Source: Brachypodium distachyon | Lineage: Eukaryota > Streptophyta > Magnoliopsida > Poales > Poaceae | Direction: 5' to 3' | Length of the DNA stretch: 64,000 nucleotides | Assembly (NCBI RefSeq): GCF_000005505.3 | Contig: NC_016133.3 | Span: 16,430,001-16,494,000 of the forward strand | Part shown: piece after piece, positions 59,111-64,000 of the stretch | Position numbering within the stretch: the stretch's first letter is position 1 | How the letters are laid out: every line of letters begins with the position of its first letter | The notes under the pieces: model-generated | Told to the model about the DNA's origin: nothing | What the model saw: the letters and a program-made list of their open reading frames with translations, nothing else | The model's database searches: none | Translations under genes and position numbers: made by a program

Positions 59111-59827
59111 TTTTTTCATACTCCCTCAATCATCGGTAAGTTCGTATAAATTTTTATATTTGTTCTATATTATAGGAATTTTTTTCTGACAACTGTATTA
59201 TAACTTGTTGAAGTCTTTACTCCCGAGAATATCGATGCCTCACCAGTGGGACGGGGCTTGCATGTTCCTCCAAGTTACTCCCATCGATCGGTGCTACTAG
59301 GCACGTGGCAACCATCCAGCAATTCCCCTCATAGGTGCTATCCCTTCCGTTACTTGCTAAAACAAAAGAAATCACCAACGATAATCTCGTCTCTCTTCCA
59401 CCTCTGGACTCTGGACGCGGGGCCGTCCTTCCGCCGTCGTGACTCTTGCAGCGGTGAGCGCGCCCGTGCGCCTGGAGGCAGCAGACTCATCAGCGATGGC
59501 GGCGCCAGATGGTTCAGAGCCCACAACTGCTCTGATCCAGATGAGACTTGTATGAAGCATGTTCGGCTGTTCGCTATCGGTGAGGCGAAAGCATAAACTT
59601 GTACTTAAGAGTCCAATATAATGCAAATGATTTGGTAGCTCCTGGGCGCGAGATTGAGCAGAGTACTGCTCACTCTCCTATAACTAATCCGCGTTAAAAT
59701 TGGTGCATTGGGTGTTCACCAAATTGAGCAATACCGAAATGGAACAAATGCAACACGACTACTTCTCTGGAGGCCGGCGTATATACGACTGCTGGTAGTA
59801 TACCGTATTTGTGAACTCTCGTAATTT
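59111..59827. other. No gene supported; possible exon fragment
   Basis: Partial CTCCCTCAATCATCGGTAAG at 59121 is a MITE-end remnant. Around 59400-59560 a GC-rich stretch includes ATGGCGGCGCCAGATGG (59497), giving a 19-codon frame, and a 116-codon frame in another phase (59246-59596). Neither has a recognisable domain. Confidence 0.35.
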
Positions 59828-60150
59828 AGGTAACCCCGACGACTCAAAGTATTCCAGAACCAAGAGTTAAACCTGCAATTTGTAAATTAGTATTAATATT
59901 TCAGACGTAACCCTACGCATGGTAAGTTAGAAAGTTACTCAAAGGTAGCCATCACTCTCTGGCGAAACTACCTATCCCGTTTGTAATTCGGACTCCTAGA
60001 TTCTTCGAACCAAACTCAGACTCCGTGACATTAATAGACTGATAGATTCTCCGGACCAAATTCAGACTCCGTGACAATCTCTTTTGATCAATACATATGC
60101 CGGTGGGGAGCATATCCGGCACTGATGACTACTCAAGAAAAAACTGTTCT
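59828..60150. repeat. Local duplication, second copy (empty retroposon site)
   Basis: It carries the uninterrupted TTAGTATTAATATTTCAGACG site at about 59888. It also has an internal ~50-bp doubling around AGATTCT(T/C)C(G/C)(A/G)ACCAAA...CAGACTCCGTGACA. Confidence 0.85.
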
Positions 60151-60338
60151 ATCAATTGGCAGAGCTTTTTCATGCATATTTTGTTGTTGAGCGCAAACTC
60201 AGCGCTGACTTTGACTGTACTGTAGTCTACTTTCTATGGAATTGGCGTGTTCCGCTCACGCTTCGCGACTGCTTAGCAAAACCTTAAAAAGAAAGACCGG
60301 CGATACGGATTGAAAACAAAACAATGCCCGTCGACGAA

Positions 60339-60500
60339 ATTTCCACGCGTTGGGTTGGTGCGGTGCCCATGCATCTTCCCAGTCGGTGCGGCCACCGCCC
60401 ACGGCCTCCAGGTGGGTCCATGCTGATACGTGGCGCCCTGTTAACACGACACCTGTACTAGTCAGTATACGGTGGCCGCTTTCCGTAGCGCTGTACTCGG
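60339..60500 (+). promoter_or_regulatory. CYP89-like P450 promoter, orphan copy d
   Basis: It shares TTTCCACGCGTTGGGTTGGTG, CCCAGTCGGTGCG, GCTGATACGTGGCG, ACGACACCTG and GTGGCCGCTTTCC with copies a and c. No P450 coding sequence follows; similarity ends before the TATA position. Confidence 0.7.
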
Positions 60501-60599
60501 AATATTCCCTCCCGGTGGGCGGCGCCGCCCGTCGGCATGACATGACATGTTTACGCGCGCGATACTCGCACGGTATACTAGAGATTTTTTCTCTGCAGA

Positions 60600-60871
60600 T
60601 CACGAGGCGAGAATAGATTCAACCTGAGGAGGAGCTTGGGAACAGAAAGCTGTAAAATCTGTCTGCATTCCTTGCTGAGTTCACAGCTAAAACAGCTTAC
60701 ACGGTACACAGATCTGCTGCCTACTTTACACTGATCGACTGAGCACATGATTCATCGGTACAACAACAAGCTAAAAATCCAGCGGATGGATGGATGGATG
60801 AACAAGCAACGAACTAATTAACTTTTGGATCACGGTCAGCTAATTACTCTCTAGCTTGGATCTACATCACA
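60600..60871 (-). other. 3' untranslated region of the ERF gene
   Basis: Directly downstream of the minus-strand ERF stop. AT-rich with no open frame; extent is a guess. Confidence 0.4.
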
Positions 60872-61384
60872 TCACATCTCGGCCGGCGGGGGGAAGTTGA
60901 GGTCGAACGCCACCGCCGCGGCCTTAGCCGGGACGACGATCCCCAGCGTGAGCTCCAAGGACGCAGCCGGCGCGGCCGTCAGGAACCCCGCTGGCGACTC
61001 CTCCCGGAACCGGAACAACGACGTCGAAGACGAAGAAGTAGCCCCCGAGGAGGAGGACCCCGCAGCAGCGCTGCTGCTCCCCGCCGATGGCGCCTTGTGG
61101 AGGAACGCGAACGGCACGGCGTTGGCGGCGGCGGCTGAAGCAGGAGGAAGAAGGGGGAAGTTGGTCTTGGCGTTGGGCCCGCGGAGGCGGCGGGCGGCGG
61201 CGTCGTAGGCCCTTGCGGCCTGGTGGGCCGTGCCGTAGGTGCCGAGCCAGACGCGCTTCTTCTTCCCGGGGTCCCTGATCTCCGCCGAGTACCGGCCCCA
61301 CGGCCGCTTCCGCACGCCCCGCATCCGAGGCTCGTCCCCCCACCGCCCCTTGTTACCGCCGCCGTCCTCCCCCTTGGCCGCCAT
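60872..61384 (-). CDS. AP2/ERF transcription repressor with two EAR motifs, 170 aa
   Basis: A nuclear DNA-binding protein of the ERF subfamily, group VIII-like; it would bind GCC-box-type promoters and recruit co-repressors. A single intronless frame. The AP2 domain spans residues 22-78 ([41 protein letters not shown]). The middle is a Ser/Ala-rich linker. LELTL (143-147) is an LxLxL EAR form, and FDLNFPPP near the C-terminus (160-167) is the DLNxxP form. Compact length fits group VIII. The TATA box CTATAAATTC (61451-61460, minus) lies about 70 bp upstream of the ATG, and a G-box (61635-61640) further up. The start is the first ATG after the TATA box in a good context. Confidence 0.96.
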   Translation of the reverse strand: MAAKGEDGGGNKGRWGDEPRMRGVRKRPWGRYSAEIRDPGKKKRVWLGTYGTAHQAARAYDAAARRLRGPNAKTNFPLLPPASAAAANAVPFAFLHKAPSAGSSSAAAGSSSSGATSSSSTSLFRFREESPAGFLTAAPAASLELTLGIVVPAKAAAVAFDLNFPPPAEM

Positions 61385-61450
61385 GGATGGACGAGGAGGA
61401 GAGGAGAATATGAGTTTTGTGGGTGGGGAAGAATGAGCCGTGCCGGGAGC

Positions 61451-61640
61451 GAATTTATAGGGGAGGCCGCTGGAGAGGGAGTGAGGTCTGACTTTGACCC
61501 CCGCGTAGGGGCGGCGCTTCCTGCGGGTTTCTTCCGTTCGGCGCCGTTTTCCTGTGGGTGCGTGCGTGCGTCAGGCAGGCGGTATTGGCGGTGCGCGTTG
61601 GCTGCGGGGTCGGGAGGACCCGTGTCTCGTGGCCCACGTG
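61451..61640 (-). promoter_or_regulatory. ERF promoter: TATA box and G-box
   Basis: CTATAAATTC on the minus strand at 61451-61460. CACGTG at 61635-61640 within CCCACGTGTC, an ABRE-like context. This suggests stress or ABA/light input but is only motif evidence. Confidence 0.6.
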
Positions 61641-61969
61641 TCATGCGGCCCACGCGTCTGCGATCCGGACCGTCCGTTCCTTACCTGAACGGGTGAGCGT
61701 TGGGCCGGCATATGCCACGCGTCAGCCGTTTGGCCCTGCCGCGCCAGTTTATTTTTTTTCTAAGAACAACCTGCGGCACCGGCTAGGCTTGGGTCATTCC
61801 ACCGGGTGTCTCTCGGCCCAACATATATGCCAAATTGTCAAGTTCTTGCTCAAATATGTCAGTATACCATATATTCACGGAGTACTTTTTATGTTAATAT
61901 GCTAAGGCTTTTATTTAAAGGGAGTGTCTACAGAGTACGGCGTTCACTTCTGACAGTCTTGATTACGAA

Positions 61970-62950
61970 ACCGCTGCTTTCCACGCATTTCCAAAAAAAA
62001 ACAGATCGGACGCTTCTCCGCGTGTTTCGGAGGCGTGCAGACCTCATTTAGGTTAGAAAGTGCCACCGACAAGCGACGTCAGAAAAATTAGTGTCGTCCC
62101 ATAATTTTCAAAAAAGGAAATCTGAAACCTCTACCCCCGAAGCATTTTCTAAAAACAAATCAGACGCTTCTCTGCGTGCTTCGGAACCCAATGTACGGAA
62201 AGCGACTTTTAGTTAAGAGGGACGTACGTCAGGGCGGTGCGCGTGCACCTTTTAGGTTAGGAAGTACCACCCGGCAAGCGACGTCAGAAAAATTAATGTC
62301 GTCCCACCATTTCCAAAAAAGGAAATCTGAAACCTCTACCCCGAAGCATTTTCTAAAAACAAATCAGACGTTTCTCCGCGTGCTTCGGAACCCAATGTAC
62401 AGAAAGTGACTTAATTTTAATTAAGGGGGCGTGCGTAAGGGCGGCGAGCGTGCACCTTTTAGGTTAGGAAGTGCCACCCGATCGACAAGCGACGTCAGAA
62501 AAATTAATGTCGTCCCACAATTTCCAAAAAAGGAAATCTGAAACCTCTACCCCCGAAGCATTTTCTAAAAACAAATCAGACGCTTCTCCGCGTGCTTCGG
62601 AACCCAATGTACAGAAAACGACTTTTAATTAAGGGGGTGTACATCAGGGCAGCGCGCGCACCTTTTAGGTTAGGAAGTGCCACCCGACAAGTGACGTCAG
62701 AAAATTAATGTCGTCCCACAATTTCCAAAAAAGGAAATCTGAAACCTCTGCCTCTGACGCATTTTCTAAAAACAGATTAAACGCTTCTCCGCGTGCTTCG
62801 GAACCGAGAGTACGGAAAGCGACTTTTCATTGAGGGGGCATCAGGGCGGCACGCGCACCTTTTAGGTCAGGAAGTGCCACCCGAAAAGTGAAGTCGGAAA
62901 AATTAATGTGGTCACACAATTTCCAAAAGAGAAAATCTGAACCCCTACAT
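61970..62950. repeat. Tandem array, unit about 197-207 bp, nearly five units
   Basis: The anchor word GGTTAGGAAGTGCCACC (variants) lies at 62051, 62255, 62462, 62668 and 62865, spacing 204, 207, 206, 197. Each unit holds GACGTCAGAAAAATTA, CCAAAAAAGGAAATCTGAAACC, GAAGCATTTTCTAAAAACA and CTTCTCCGCGTGCTTCGGAACC. Non-coding. It lies upstream of the ERF gene. Confidence 0.93.
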
Positions 62951-64000
62951 CACGTGGACGCGCTACTGCCTTGGCAGCATGCACACGCTTTTTCCAGCCC
63001 GCGACAGCGCTGGTTGTTGGCATAGAGAAGAATCAAGCAACTATACAGGAACTACAGTTACTATAGAGCTGGTCATCCAAAAGTTACTCCGTCTTGGTAG
63101 CGGGTAATTCAAAACATCCCAGAAATTACACAACCAAATGTAGTTAAGTGTGTAGTCAAGAAGACCTTTCATCTACATCTTGATACATGAGAAGTTACAT
63201 CTAAACCTAGGTGGTACGTAGTAGTTACATACATCCTTCACATGAAACAACCTAAAATTAACACCAAATCGAGACAAAACGAGTAAACCGAGGAGAGCCG
63301 GGCTAGATTAAACATGTACATGTCCAGGAGTACGGCGATCTCCTCACACATCATGATGTGGGAAACCTAGGAAATCTTGGGTGGTGGTGTCCTCCTTGTT
63401 AGTTCTCCTTTTCCTCCATTAGACGATCCACCGACGGCGTATCTTGAAGCTTTTAAATTCAAACTTTTCGAAAGAATACGTTATTCTTTTGCTCAGGGAG
63501 CTCATTTACTATGAGGGGGTGTGGGTGGGGGTGGGGGGGGGGGTGGTATCCAAAATTATGTTGAAGGGGTGAAACACATTGTGATGTTTACTCAAGATCG
63601 AAGAAGAAAAAATAGAGTATTTTATAGCATCTTGAAAGGTACGTTGAAACACATTGCAGACCACCTGCTTCACCAGTTCACCACCTGTGAGCACACTTAC
63701 AAAACACCTTCTTATCCATTGGTCATTGAATCATAGACCAAGTATATGAAGCAAGTGTGTACAAAAGTAAATAACCTACATCAAAGATGAGACTGTCTTT
63801 TTGTCAAACACAAAGTAATTTCTGCATACCAAAGCGACCAGCAAAGAGTCCGCCACCCCCACCCAAATTGCTGACCGGATTTTAGAACATATTAGCAACA
63901 GTTCGAGTAGAAACTAATTAAGTTAGTAGTCACCTGGATTTTATTCGCCATGCAGTGCGGCATAGAACAATTAAGAAACAAGTGTCTAATGTTTCATTCT
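62951..64000. other. No gene recognised; G-run near 63515-63546
   Basis: Mostly AT-rich with short open frames only. A G-rich run (GGGGG, GGG, GGGGG, then twelve G) at 63515-63546 could form a quadruplex or be prone to assembly error. Confidence 0.4.

Noticed and set aside
59497..59556. Short ATGGCGGCG frame as a gene start
   Set aside because: Nineteen codons, no splice donor or continuation that I can support.
61970..62950. CRISPR array
   Set aside because: Whole ~205-bp units repeat, with no short repeat/unique spacer pattern and no cas genes; the host is a plant.

Overview
The window is nuclear DNA of a grass (Poaceae). The evidence is intron-containing plant genes with GT-AG junctions, a GC-rich ERF gene, Stowaway MITEs with the CTCCCTCC-type ends common in grasses, CACTA and MULE DNA transposons, and a Tat-lineage Ty3/gypsy element. 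I cannot name the species. No organelle, bacterial or viral genome segment is present, and I saw no tRNA, rRNA or CRISPR feature.

Layout. 1-3.9 kb: GC-rich block with a 36-bp minisatellite, then AT-rich DNA with diverged repeats. 3.9-16.0 kb: two tandem copies of a CYP96-like P450. Copy 1 (3895-7692) is a pseudogene split by a CACTA element and carrying one stop codon. Copy 2 (14495-16021) is open. Between them lie a second CACTA-type element (7792-11314), a LINE fragment, a MULE (12862-13952) and a small solo LTR. 18.8-41.6 kb: one 22.8-kb CACTA transposon. It carries a stop-riddled TNPD-type transposase gene, a second gene with an Ulp1-like protease domain, and a 13-kb gypsy element nested near its 3' end. 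It sits in the 5' leader of a CYP89-like P450 whose promoter occurs three times in the window. 42-44.2 kb: another CYP89-like copy, interrupted by a solo LTR and lacking its middle. 45.8-46.8 kb: a 1-kb deletion derivative of the big CACTA element. 48-49.7 kb: a further non-autonomous CACTA element.

The conserved single-copy part is 52-61.4 kb. A coproporphyrinogen III oxidase gene on the minus strand (52142-54208) and a type-1 methionine aminopeptidase gene on the plus strand (54368-56933) lie head to head over a 159-bp shared upstream region. An AP2/ERF repressor gene follows (60872-61384, minus strand). A ~205-bp tandem array (about 61970-62950) lies upstream of it. A 1.27-kb retroposon (57631-58900) is dated relative to a local duplication that keeps the empty site.

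Functional gist: heme/chlorophyll synthesis (CPOX), organellar N-terminal methionine removal (MetAP) and a transcription repressor look intact. CYP96-like copy 2 is open but has lost a conserved Trp. Almost everything else is nested transposon DNA whose insertion order can be read from target-site duplications and paralogous empty sites.
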